The position numbers were made by a program, and so were the translations under genes. This document shows, piece after piece, positions 1 through 5,500 of a DNA stretch of 7,880 nucleotides. The stretch lies in contig JBILCM010000098.1 of assembly GCA_044353165.1 (NCBI GenBank), forward strand, positions 1-7,880, given 5' to 3'. Source of the DNA: JBILCM01 sp044353165. GTDB lineage: Bacteria > Bacillota > Bacilli > Paenibacillales > YIM-B00363. The notes under the pieces were generated by a model. That model was not told the DNA's origin and did no database searches. It was given only the letters and a program-made list of their open reading frames with translations. Numbering within the stretch: the first letter of the stretch is position 1; each line of letters starts with the position of its first letter.

Positions 1-1
1 A

Positions 2-94
2 ACGCAGGCCAAGCTGGTGTTGTTCTTGGCACTGGGGCACACGTTGCGCAACGCGCTTCGATTGGTCGGCGTCGATGCGCCAGAACGCATGTAG
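2..94 (+). CDS. argS: Arginyl-tRNA synthetase, C-terminal end (partial)
   Basis: Reading from base 2, an open frame gives 30 residues and ends at TAG (92-94). The peptide ends in LGHTLRNALRLVGVDAPERM, which fits the end of the anticodon-binding domain of class I arginyl-tRNA synthetases; family members typically finish in a helix followed by a G-V-x-A-P-E-x-M tail. The enzyme charges tRNA-Arg with arginine in the cytoplasm. The catalytic domain and its HIGH-type motif lie outside the window, so only the tail can be judged. In many Bacillales argS lies just upstream of rpoE, which supports the call. No intrinsic terminator is visible after the stop, and the next gene is convergent 9 bases away. 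The identification rests on a short peptide plus gene context. Confidence 0.85.
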   Translation, partial: TQAKLVLFLALGHTLRNALRLVGVDAPERM

Positions 95-103
95 TGAACC
101 TTG

Positions 104-1207
104 CTAATCGCGAAGCTGGCGGAACGCAAGCACCGCGTCGACTTGCCCAGGCGAGCGTGTCCGCTTCAGACCGCCTCGGACGGTTGTTTGTGCTGCGGCA
201 AGGATACGCTTCAATTGGTACGGCGTCAATCGAGGTTTCGCTGATTTCAACAATGCGATTACGCCCGTCACATGAGATGTCGCCATCGATGTCCCGCTTA
301 ATTCATGATATCGCCGGTTCGGCCATGTCGAGACGATCCGCTCTCCCGGCGCCAGCACATCGATGCGTTTCCCGGTATTGCTGAAGGTGGCAACGCGACC
401 TTGCCGATTGACGGCCCCAACGCTAATGGTATGCAAGAATCGCGCCGGATAATCAATGCGGCGCTCGCCGTCGTTGCCCGCAGAAGCAACAATGACGATG
501 CCCGCTTTCGTTGCATGTCGCACCGCATCCAACATCGCTTCGCTCCGCGTCTTCATACCAAAGCTCATATTGATCACATCGACTCTGTGTTGCACACACC
601 ATTCGATGCCCTTGATAATATCGGAGACGTATGCCGCACCGCGATGATCGAACGCTTTGACAGGATACAATGCCGCTTTCGGCGCGATTCCGATCATGCG
701 ACCGGCAGCAGCAATCGTACCCGCAATGTGCGTTCCGTGACCGTTATCGTCATAGGGTAGCATACGCGGCGAGAGCAGGTTGACACCGCGTAACAAGACA
801 GGTTGCAAGTCGGGATGTGAATAATCTGCGCCCGTATCGATGATGCCGATGCTGACTTGTGCCCCTGTCGCAAATTTTCTGACGGCTGGAACGCGAATGG
901 ATCGGATACTCTCCGAAACGAGGGGCAGTCCGTGTACTGACAATGTGACATCTTCCTCAATTGAAATCTCACTTGCATATCGCTTCATCATAGCGGCGCA
1001 GGCATTCCCGTAGTATATAAGTCCATGAATACAGGGAAGTTGCTCAATACCTAATTTCCGCTTATCGTTCTTGGACGTCCGTGAGAGCGCTCTTGTAATC
1101 GAGCGATAATTTGCCGCGTCTGCAATCCGTACAATATGCCTCTTGCGTCCTTTGATTGCCGGATCCATATTTTGCTGAAGCCATGTAACGAAGGCCAAAC
1201 CTTCCAT
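104..1207 (-). CDS. Subtilisin-like serine protease (peptidase family S8)
   Basis: An S8 endopeptidase of 367 residues, numbered from the ATG at 1207. The catalytic triad is intact: Asp124 in IGIIDTG, His157 in NGHGTHIAG and Ser307 in SGTSMATSHVTG, with the oxyanion-hole Asn245 in SAGND. About 100 residues precede the catalytic domain and probably act as a propeptide or inhibitor domain. They include a Cys-containing stretch but no Lys/Arg-hydrophobic signal peptide, so secretion is doubtful and an intracellular or non-classically exported enzyme is possible. The frame also opens 12 codons upstream (ATG 1243), but that start lacks a ribosome binding site, whereas 1207 has GGAGG six bases away. 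The gene faces argS tail to tail and diverges from rpoE; neither suggests a function. S8 membership is firm; substrate and role are unknown. Confidence 0.93.
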   Translation of the reverse strand: MEGLAFVTWLQQNMDPAIKGRKRHIVRIADAANYRSITRALSRTSKNDKRKLGIEQLPCIHGLIYYGNACAAMMKRYASEISIEEDVTLSVHGLPLVSESIRSIRVPAVRKFATGAQVSIGIIDTGADYSHPDLQPVLLRGVNLLSPRMLPYDDNGHGTHIAGTIAAAGRMIGIAPKAALYPVKAFDHRGAAYVSDIIKGIEWCVQHRVDVINMSFGMKTRSEAMLDAVRHATKAGIVIVASAGNDGERRIDYPARFLHTISVGAVNRQGRVATFSNTGKRIDVLAPGERIVSTWPNRRYHELSGTSMATSHVTGVIALLKSAKPRLTPYQLKRILAAAQTTVRGGLKRTRSPGQVDAVLAFRQLRD

Positions 1208-1213
1208 AGACAG

Positions 1214-1218
1214 CCTCC
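1214..1218 (-). promoter_or_regulatory. Shine-Dalgarno site that sets the S8 protease start
   Basis: On the minus strand GGAGG lies six bases before the ATG at 1207-1205. The alternative ATG at 1243 is preceded by a stretch with no purine-rich site. This favours the shorter 367-residue protein over the 379-residue one. Confidence 0.75.
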
Positions 1219-1338
1219 AATGCGGATGATTTTTTCTTATCATATTGTGAATGTGGGGTGTCTGCGTGAGCGTTTGTCATTTTTCATACCAAATGGGCTT
1301 CTGCACGTTGCATGCCGCCAACATCGACATAGAATAGA

Positions 1339-1437
1339 GGAGAGTTGTAAAACTCAAGCCAAGGACATGGCGCTAAGGGATGCAGGCGGGATACAGTCAG
1401 AGCGGAGGTCATTGCCCTCCGCTTCCGCCATTTCTCC
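1339..1437 (+). other. Candidate structured RNA or leader upstream of rpoE
   Basis: A perfect 8-bp stem pairs AGCGGAGG (1401-1408) with CCTCCGCT (1416-1423) around a 7-base loop. A second helix, GGCGG (1385-1389) with CCGCC (1425-1429), encloses it, and GGAGA (1339-1343) can pair with TCTCC (1433-1437). Inside the 5' part are short stems GAGTT/AACTC (1342-1346/1351-1355) and GCCA/TGGC (1358-1361/1368-1371). An alternative helix ATGGCG (1367-1372) with CGCCAT (1426-1431) excludes the GGCGG/CCGCC pairing, so two states are conceivable. No U-run follows the hairpin, so it is not a standard terminator. It fits no riboswitch class I recognise. The pairings are seen; that they form a functional RNA, and on which strand, is inference. 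Confidence 0.3.
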
Positions 1438-1541
1438 CTGAAGGCAGTTGCATTTTTGCAAAAAATAAGGTTTACTAATATGGAAAATGGAAAGGGTATC
1501 AATATACATAATTCCTTGTTTCGCTGGCGAGGCGGCAGGAA

Positions 1542-2156
1542 ATGGGAAGGGTTGTGCGTACTGTGAGTGAATACGTGCTAAAAATTACAAAGGACCAAGC
1601 GAAAGAAATACCTATGGTCGATTTGGCTTTCGAAATTTTACGAGCGGCGAACACGCCTTATTATTATCGTGATTTAATGAAGGAGATCGCCAAATTTAAA
1701 GAATTGTCAGAATCACAGATGATGAGTGTCATTGCCCAAGTCTATACAGAAATTAACATTGACGGTCGATTTGCTTGTGTCGGCACCAATTTGTGGGGAT
1801 TGAAACGTTGGTACCCTGTAGAGAAAGCTGATGATGCTGTGGGTGGCAATGCGAAGAGACCTAGAATTATCAACGACGAGGACGACTTGGACGACGAGGA
1901 CTTGTATGTTGAGGAAGAGGATGCGTTCGATTCGGATGTGGACCGCGCGGATGATTTCGATACGATCGATGAAGATAATGGTGAATTCTTCGATGAGGAA
2001 GAGGAAGAAGTCGTAGAAGGAATCGCCGAGGTGGACGCAGAAGAAGGAATGTTGGAAGATGAGTTGGAAGATGAGTTGGAAGAGTCCGAGGAAGATGAAG
2101 TGGATGATTTTGAGTCCTATGAAGCAGATGAAGACGAAGAAGAGGAAGAGAAATAA
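1542..2156 (+). CDS. rpoE: DNA-directed RNA polymerase delta subunit
   Basis: The delta subunit of Firmicute RNA polymerase (not the sigma factor RpoE of proteobacteria), which increases polymerase recycling and promoter selectivity. Residues about 20-95 form the HARE-HTH domain: a helical region with MVDLAFEIL, then YYRDLMKEIA, and the INIDGRF..G.NLWGLKRWYP signature typical of delta. From about residue 110 to the end the chain is almost entirely Asp and Glu, the disordered acidic tail that defines the family. At 204 residues it is longer than the roughly 173 of B. subtilis, mostly in the tail. The basic segment before the tail is reduced to KRPR. The start is uncertain: ATG 1542 has GAGG nine bases upstream, while GTG 1563 (197 residues) begins closer to the conserved domain and follows GGGAAGG by 12 bases. 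Confidence 0.96.
   Translation: MGRVVRTVSEYVLKITKDQAKEIPMVDLAFEILRAANTPYYYRDLMKEIAKFKELSESQMMSVIAQVYTEINIDGRFACVGTNLWGLKRWYPVEKADDAVGGNAKRPRIINDEDDLDDEDLYVEEEDAFDSDVDRADDFDTIDEDNGEFFDEEEEEVVEGIAEVDAEEGMLEDELEDELEESEEDEVDDFESYEADEDEEEEEK
2052..2084 (+). repeat. 12-bp tandem repeat in the rpoE acidic tail
   Basis: TTGGAAGATGAG occurs twice head to tail (2052-2063 and 2064-2075), followed by a partial copy TTGGAAGAG (2076-2084). It keeps the reading frame and encodes Leu-Glu-Asp-Glu units. Replication slippage here would lengthen or shorten the acidic tail in steps of four residues. Confidence 0.8.
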
Positions 2157-2162
2157 ATTGTG

Positions 2163-2191
2163 TTGACAGACACACACGGTCACGGTAAACT
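2163..2191 (+). promoter_or_regulatory. Sigma-A promoter of pyrG
   Basis: The -35 box TTGACA (2163-2168) is perfect, followed by a 17-base spacer and the -10 box TAAACT (2186-2191, four of six matches to TATAAT). Seven bases later comes GGGC (2199-2202), the expected start site. The -35 box begins seven bases after the rpoE stop, so pyrG has its own promoter. Confidence 0.88.
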
Positions 2192-2198
2192 ATGCATT

Positions 2199-2295
2199 GG
2201 GCTTTAGCGAATATTGTCAATCAATGAAAAGTGCCCCGTCGCGACGGGTGTCACTTTTTTGTTATTTTCGTCGTTTTTTAGGAGGAAGAACAGCC
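2199..2295 (+). promoter_or_regulatory. pyrG leader with CTP-responsive GGGC start
   Basis: The predicted transcript begins GGGC, runs about 28 bases to an intrinsic terminator (2227-2260) and then to the pyrG ribosome binding site (GGAGG, 2281-2285). In B. subtilis, when CTP is scarce, polymerase stalls before the C of GGGC and re-adds G; the resulting poly-G 5' end pairs with a pyrimidine-rich stretch in the ascending arm of the terminator and prevents termination. Here the matching target would be CCCC at 2234-2237. The elements and their order are seen in the sequence; the mechanism is transferred from B. subtilis. Confidence 0.8.
2227..2265 (+). terminator. Intrinsic terminator (attenuator) in the pyrG leader
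   Basis: AAAAGTG (2227-2233) pairs with CACTTTT (2252-2258), and CCCGT (2235-2239) pairs with ACGGG (2244-2248) around a CGCG loop, with a small asymmetric internal loop between the two stems. A run of six Ts (2255-2260) follows directly. It lies downstream of the pyrG promoter and upstream of the start codon, so it can act as an attenuator for pyrG and also as the terminator for rpoE. Confidence 0.88.
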
Positions 2296-3897
2296 ATGGT
2301 GAAGTATATTTTTGTGACCGGAGGCGTTGTATCGTCTTTAGGTAAGGGGATTACTGCAGCATCATTAGGTCGTTTGTTGAAGAACCGCGGCTTAAAAGTG
2401 ACCATCCAAAAATTTGATCCCTATATTAATGTTGATCCAGGCACAATGAGTCCATACCAGCATGGCGAAGTCTTCGTAACGGACGATGGCGCAGAGACGG
2501 ACCTGGATCTTGGCCATTATGAGCGCTTTATTGATATTAATCTGAGCAAGAATAGCAATGTGACGACAGGCAAGGTGTATTCTTCTGTCATCACGAAAGA
2601 GCGCCGCGGAGAATATTTGGGCGGCACAGTGCAAGTCATTCCGCACATCACGAATGAAATCAAAGAGCGAATCTTACGTGCGGGAAGGGAATCCCAATCG
2701 GATGTCGTGATCACCGAGATTGGTGGTACCGTTGGTGATATTGAGAGTTTACCTTTCCTAGAAGCTATTCGTCAGATGAAGAATGATGTCGGTCGCGAGA
2801 ATGTGCTCTATATTCATGTCACTTTGATCCCTTATTTGAAAGCAGCAGGAGAAGTAAAGACCAAACCCACACAACATAGCGTGAAAGAACTAAGGAGCAT
2901 TGGGATTCAACCCCATTTGATTGTTTGTCGGACCGAGCGTGCGCTTACAGAAGATATGAAACGGAAGATTGGATTATTCTGCGACATTGAGGCTGATGCA
3001 GTCATTGAAGCGTTAGATGCAGAAACATTGTATGAGGTACCTCTGATGTTACAAGCGCAACATATGGATGAAATTGTCCTGCGTCGCCTTGGGATTATAG
3101 CGCCTGATGCGGATATGACGGAATGGCTGGACATGGTTCAACGCGTGAAATCACTGGCGCACAAGACGGAAATTGCGATCGTCGGCAAATACGTGGCCTT
3201 GCATGACGCTTATTTAAGTATTGTAGAAGCGCTTGAACATGCGGGTATTGAGCATAACACAGAAGTGAATATTCGTTGGATCCATGCGGAGGATGTATAC
3301 GATCATAATGCTTCCGCGTTATTTGAGGGCGTTCATGGCATCCTTGTTCCCGGGGGGTTCGGCGATCGGGGCATCGAAGGGAAAATTGCTGCGATTCGTT
3401 ATGCTCGGGAGCAGAAGATCCCATTCTTTGGCATTTGCTTGGGGATGCAGGTTGCTGTCGTCGAGTTTGCCCGCACTGTGCTAGGTTTAAAAAGCGCGAA
3501 TTCATCCGAAATCAATCCTCAGACCCCATACCCTGTGATCGACCTTCTGCCAGACCAGAAAGACATTGAAAATCTGGGTGGTACGATGCGGTTGGGCTTG
3601 TACCCTTGCAAACTCGCCGAGGGATCTTTAGCTAGCCAATGCTACAGCAATGAATTGATCTACGAGCGTCACCGCCATCGATACGAATTCAACAATACTT
3701 ATCGTGAACGAATGGAAGCTGCGGGGATGCGTTTCTCCGGCACTTCCCCGGACGGAAGATTGATTGAGATTGTTGAATTACCGGATCACCCCTGGTTTCT
3801 TGCCGTTCAGTTCCATCCCGAATTTACATCTCGACCGAATCGCCCCCAAGCGTTGTTCCGCGAATTCGTGGGCGCGTCATTACGAATGAATCGGTAA
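2296..3897 (+). CDS. pyrG: CTP synthase (glutamine-hydrolysing)
   Basis: Makes CTP from UTP, ATP and glutamine, the last step of pyrimidine nucleotide synthesis. The 533-residue protein has the normal family length. The amidoligase (synthetase) domain spans about 1-268: it opens KYIFVTGGVVSSLGKG with the P-loop-like nucleotide-binding segment and includes IGGTVGDIES at 142-151. The class I glutamine amidotransferase domain spans about 290-530, with nucleophile Cys381 in GICLGMQ and the His507/Glu509 pair in FHPEF. The ATG at 2296 is chosen because it begins the conserved MVKYIFVTGG and has AGGAGG 10 bases before it; the frame extends upstream to 2197, but that stretch overlaps the start site and attenuator. 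Control by CTP-dependent attenuation is likely (see leader). A terminator follows the gene. Confidence 0.99.
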   Translation: MVKYIFVTGGVVSSLGKGITAASLGRLLKNRGLKVTIQKFDPYINVDPGTMSPYQHGEVFVTDDGAETDLDLGHYERFIDINLSKNSNVTTGKVYSSVITKERRGEYLGGTVQVIPHITNEIKERILRAGRESQSDVVITEIGGTVGDIESLPFLEAIRQMKNDVGRENVLYIHVTLIPYLKAAGEVKTKPTQHSVKELRSIGIQPHLIVCRTERALTEDMKRKIGLFCDIEADAVIEALDAETLYEVPLMLQAQHMDEIVLRRLGIIAPDADMTEWLDMVQRVKSLAHKTEIAIVGKYVALHDAYLSIVEALEHAGIEHNTEVNIRWIHAEDVYDHNASALFEGVHGILVPGGFGDRGIEGKIAAIRYAREQKIPFFGICLGMQVAVVEFARTVLGLKSANSSEINPQTPYPVIDLLPDQKDIENLGGTMRLGLYPCKLAEGSLASQCYSNELIYERHRHRYEFNNTYRERMEAAGMRFSGTSPDGRLIEIVELPDHPWFLAVQFHPEFTSRPNRPQALFREFVGASLRMNR

Positions 3898-3927
3898 CTT
3901 GGATTTTGGCAACATCAACTTTCGCCT

Positions 3928-3974
3928 AGACTGCCTCATGGGATGAACCGTTCCGTGCAGAGCAGTCTTTTTTG
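3928..3974 (+). terminator. Intrinsic terminator after pyrG
   Basis: AGACTGC (3928-3934) pairs perfectly with GCAGTCT (3962-3968), followed by a T run to 3973. The long loop can form a further inner stem, CATGG with CCGTG. It separates pyrG from spo0F, whose promoter lies just downstream. Confidence 0.85.
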
Positions 3975-3981
3975 TCACATT

Positions 3982-3988
3982 TTCGCCA
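3982..3988 (-). promoter_or_regulatory. Candidate Spo0A binding site (0A box) upstream of spo0F
   Basis: TTCGCCA on the plus strand is TGGCGAA on the minus strand, matching the 0A-box consensus TGNCGAA in all defined positions. It ends six bases before the sigma-H -35 element, at about -40. A weaker look-alike, TGTCACA, lies just upstream. Spo0A control of spo0F is known in B. subtilis; binding here is inferred from sequence and position. A seven-base motif can arise by chance. Confidence 0.5.
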
Positions 3989-3994
3989 CAAATA

Positions 3995-4021
3995 GCAGGA
4001 ATAAATAATTTTATATAGAAA
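3995..4021 (+). promoter_or_regulatory. Sigma-H promoter of spo0F
   Basis: GCAGGAATA (3995-4003) fully matches the sigma-H -35 consensus RNAGGAWWW. After 11 bases, ATAGAAA (4015-4021) matches the -10 consensus RNNGAAT at six of seven positions. The spacing is what sigma-H promoters use. B. subtilis spo0F is transcribed by sigma-H at the onset of sporulation, so the match is expected. The start site would be near 4028, leaving a leader of about 47 bases. Confidence 0.75.
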
Positions 4022-4074
4022 TGTATGGGAAAGATGTAAGCATTACAATTTTGATGTGCGTAGGGGGTTGGAGA

Positions 4075-4455
4075 ATGGACCATCGAAAGTTACTCATTGT
4101 AGATGATCAGAATGGGATACGCATGTTGCTCTCGGAAGTATTTTCCAGCGAAGGGTATCAGACATTCCAAGCCTATAATGGGAATTCTGCGATTGAAATC
4201 GTCAAGCAAGATGTGCCGGATCTGGTGCTTTTGGATATGAAAATCCCCGGTATGGATGGCGTGGAAATACTGAAGCGTATAAAGAAGATAAATCCCGATA
4301 TTAAAGTCATTATGATGACTGCCTATGGTGAATTGGATATGCTCAGAGAGGCTGTAGAGTCAGGTGCTTTGATGCATTTTACCAAACCGTTTGACATTGA
4401 TGCTCTGCTTTACGCTGTCAACTTGGAGTTGGATCGGAATTCAGCAACACTTTAA
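4075..4455 (+). CDS. spo0F: Sporulation response regulator Spo0F
   Basis: A single-domain response regulator of 126 residues with no output domain. It receives phosphate from sporulation sensor kinases and passes it to Spo0B and on to Spo0A in the sporulation phosphorelay. The receiver fold is complete: acidic pair Asp10 and Asp11 in LIVDDQ, phosphoacceptor Asp54 in LVLLDMKIPGMDG, Thr82 in MTAYGELDM and Lys104 in HFTKPFDID. These positions match B. subtilis Spo0F numbering exactly, and the MTAYGELDM and KPFDID segments are Spo0F-specific rather than generic receiver sequence. The ATG at 4075 is chosen over an in-frame ATG at 4021 because AGGGGG sits seven bases before it and 4021 lies inside the promoter. 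It has its own sigma-H promoter and a likely 0A box. Confidence 0.97.
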   Translation: MDHRKLLIVDDQNGIRMLLSEVFSSEGYQTFQAYNGNSAIEIVKQDVPDLVLLDMKIPGMDGVEILKRIKKINPDIKVIMMTAYGELDMLREAVESGALMHFTKPFDIDALLYAVNLELDRNSATL

Positions 4456-4480
4456 ATTCATACCAATCCTCACCGCATTA

Positions 4481-4489
4481 TGTTATAAT
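4481..4489 (+). promoter_or_regulatory. Extended -10 promoter of fba
   Basis: TGTTATAAT has a perfect TATAAT box (4484-4489) preceded by the TGn extended -10 motif. No good -35 box is found at the usual distance, which extended -10 promoters tolerate. It lies 26 bases after the spo0F stop and about 70 bases before the fba start. Confidence 0.65.
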
Positions 4490-4543
4490 GTCACTCAAGT
4501 CATGCCAACAATAGGCTGTCGGGAATGAAAGATAGATTGTATT

Positions 4544-4550
4544 GGGGAGG
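4544..4550 (+). promoter_or_regulatory. Shine-Dalgarno site that sets the fba start
   Basis: GGGGAGG lies eight bases before GTG 4559 but only two bases before the in-frame TTG 4553. Spacing and the family's conserved N-terminus MPLVSM both pick the GTG. Confidence 0.85.
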
Positions 4551-4558
4551 AATTGGGT

Positions 4559-5413
4559 GTGCCGCTCGTTTCGATGAACGCATTTTTGCCGAAGGCGAAA
4601 GCCAATCGGTTTGCTGTGGGTCAATTCAACATGAACAATTTGGAGTTTGCGCAAGCCATTGTTGAAGCTGCGATGGAAGAGAAGTCGCCGATCATTTTTG
4701 GTGTTAGTGAAGGTGCGTTAAAGTATATGGGAATCGAATTTACCGTAGCCATAGCTGAAGCCGCCGCGAAAAAATCGGGATTGCCAATAGCGCTCCATCT
4801 GGATCATGGCAGCACGTTTGAAGTTGCAATGCAATGCATACGAGCAGGCTTCTCGTCTGTTATGTTCGACGGATCACATCATTCTTTCGAGGACAACGTG
4901 CGGTTGACGAAGGAAGTGGTCAAAGCAGCTCGTGCGATGGGTGTGTCTGTCGAAGGGGAATTGGGTACGATTGGCGGTGTCGAAGACGATATCAGTGTTG
5001 AAGAAGAGCATGCCAACCTTGCCAAACCAGAAGAAGCGATCCGTTTCTACGAACAAACAGGTGTCGATTGTGTCGCCATTGCGGTAGGAACCGCTCACGG
5101 GATGTACAAGGGAGAACCCCAAATCCACTATGATATTATTGAACAAGTCGCGAAGGCGATTCCTGTTCCGGTCGTTCTACACGGCGGATCGGGTGTGCCG
5201 GATGAGTCGATTCGCAAAGCGATTGCAGCCGGCGTGGGTAAGATTAACGTAAATACAGAGAACCAAGTCGCTTGCACGGATGCGATTCGTGAGGTGCTTG
5301 CTAAAGACGGGAAAGTTTATGACCCGCGTAAGTATCTCGGGCCTGCGAAGAAAGCAATGATTGAAGTGGTTCGAACCAAAATCCGCCTGTTCGGGAGCAG
5401 CAACCAAGCCTAA
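4559..5413 (+). CDS. fba: Class II fructose-1,6-bisphosphate aldolase
   Basis: Cleaves fructose 1,6-bisphosphate into dihydroxyacetone phosphate and glyceraldehyde 3-phosphate, a zinc-dependent cytoplasmic step of glycolysis and gluconeogenesis. The 284-residue TIM-barrel protein matches the B. subtilis FbaA type, beginning MPLVSM and ending FGSSNQA. The proton-donor Asp82 and zinc ligand His83 lie in LHLDHGS; Glu134 lies in GELGTIGG; His180 in VGTAHGMYKG and His208 in VVLHGGSG complete the zinc site; the phosphate-binding stretch INVNTENQ is intact. Translation starts at GTG 4559, since the earlier in-frame TTG is too close to the ribosome binding site. It has its own promoter after spo0F. 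The tal gene that follows fbaA in B. subtilis is missing. A related class II tagatose-bisphosphate aldolase is the only realistic alternative. Confidence 0.96.
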   Translation: MPLVSMNAFLPKAKANRFAVGQFNMNNLEFAQAIVEAAMEEKSPIIFGVSEGALKYMGIEFTVAIAEAAAKKSGLPIALHLDHGSTFEVAMQCIRAGFSSVMFDGSHHSFEDNVRLTKEVVKAARAMGVSVEGELGTIGGVEDDISVEEEHANLAKPEEAIRFYEQTGVDCVAIAVGTAHGMYKGEPQIHYDIIEQVAKAIPVPVVLHGGSGVPDESIRKAIAAGVGKINVNTENQVACTDAIREVLAKDGKVYDPRKYLGPAKKAMIEVVRTKIRLFGSSNQA

Positions 5414-5463
5414 AGAAGTGAACAAGGGGAATGCATTCGATGCGCAGTTCAGCGGGTGTTTTC

Positions 5464-5490
5464 CCTCCTTCTTTTCTTGCGTGCGGGAGG
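5464..5490 (+). promoter_or_regulatory. Possible hairpin masking the murA ribosome binding site
   Basis: CCTCC (5464-5468) can pair with GGAGG (5486-5490), the Shine-Dalgarno site 10 bases before the murA ATG, around a 17-base loop. The upstream arm lies in a pyrimidine run resembling the 3' end of 16S rRNA. Only five pairs form, so masking would be modest. The 87-base fba-murA gap has no clear terminator or promoter, so murA may be co-transcribed with fba. Confidence 0.3.
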
Positions 5491-5500
5491 AATATGAACC

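Larger units (their letters stand above)
1208..1541. other. Gene-poor divergent region between the S8 protease and rpoE
   Basis: This stretch of about 330 bases should carry the promoters of two divergent genes. Frames on both strands give only low-complexity peptides without family resemblance. One minus-strand frame of 42 codons starts within the 1401-1423 hairpin, but its Shine-Dalgarno-like GGAGG is only three bases from the ATG. The visible structure is the strong hairpin and possible outer helices described separately. I found no sigma-A promoter with both boxes well matched and correctly spaced on either strand. The region has no tRNA-like or recognised riboswitch consensus that I can name. 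Confidence 0.6.

Noticed and set aside
42..53. Palindrome CGTTGCGCAACG in the argS tail, as a terminator for the S8 gene
   Set aside because: No T run on the minus strand and it falls within argS coding sequence.
1205..1243. Longer S8 protease start at ATG 1243
   Set aside because: No ribosome binding site precedes it, while ATG 1207 has GGAGG at ideal distance.
1456..1484. Sigma-A promoter for rpoE: TTGCAA with a 17-base spacer to TATGGA
   Set aside because: The -10 box matches at only three of six positions and the -35 box at four; TAATAT nearby has the wrong spacing.
1284..1502. 72-codon minus-strand frame before the S8 gene, including a 42-codon internal version
   Set aside because: No family resemblance; the GGAGG before the internal ATG is part of the hairpin and only three bases away.
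1713..2220. Long minus-strand frames opposite rpoE, rich in Leu/Phe or His/Pro
   Set aside because: They are the complement of the Asp/Glu-rich acidic tail codons, which seldom create stops on the other strand.
2197..2295. N-terminal extension of pyrG from the TTG at 2197
   Set aside because: It would run through the transcription start site and attenuator hairpin, and the family begins at MVKYIFVTGG (2296).
3095..3505. 136-codon minus-strand frame inside pyrG
   Set aside because: It overlaps a certain gene, has no family motif and no ribosome binding site; a shadow frame.
4021..4074. Upstream ATG for spo0F at 4021
   Set aside because: It lies at the -10 box of the sigma-H promoter, so it would not be in the mRNA.
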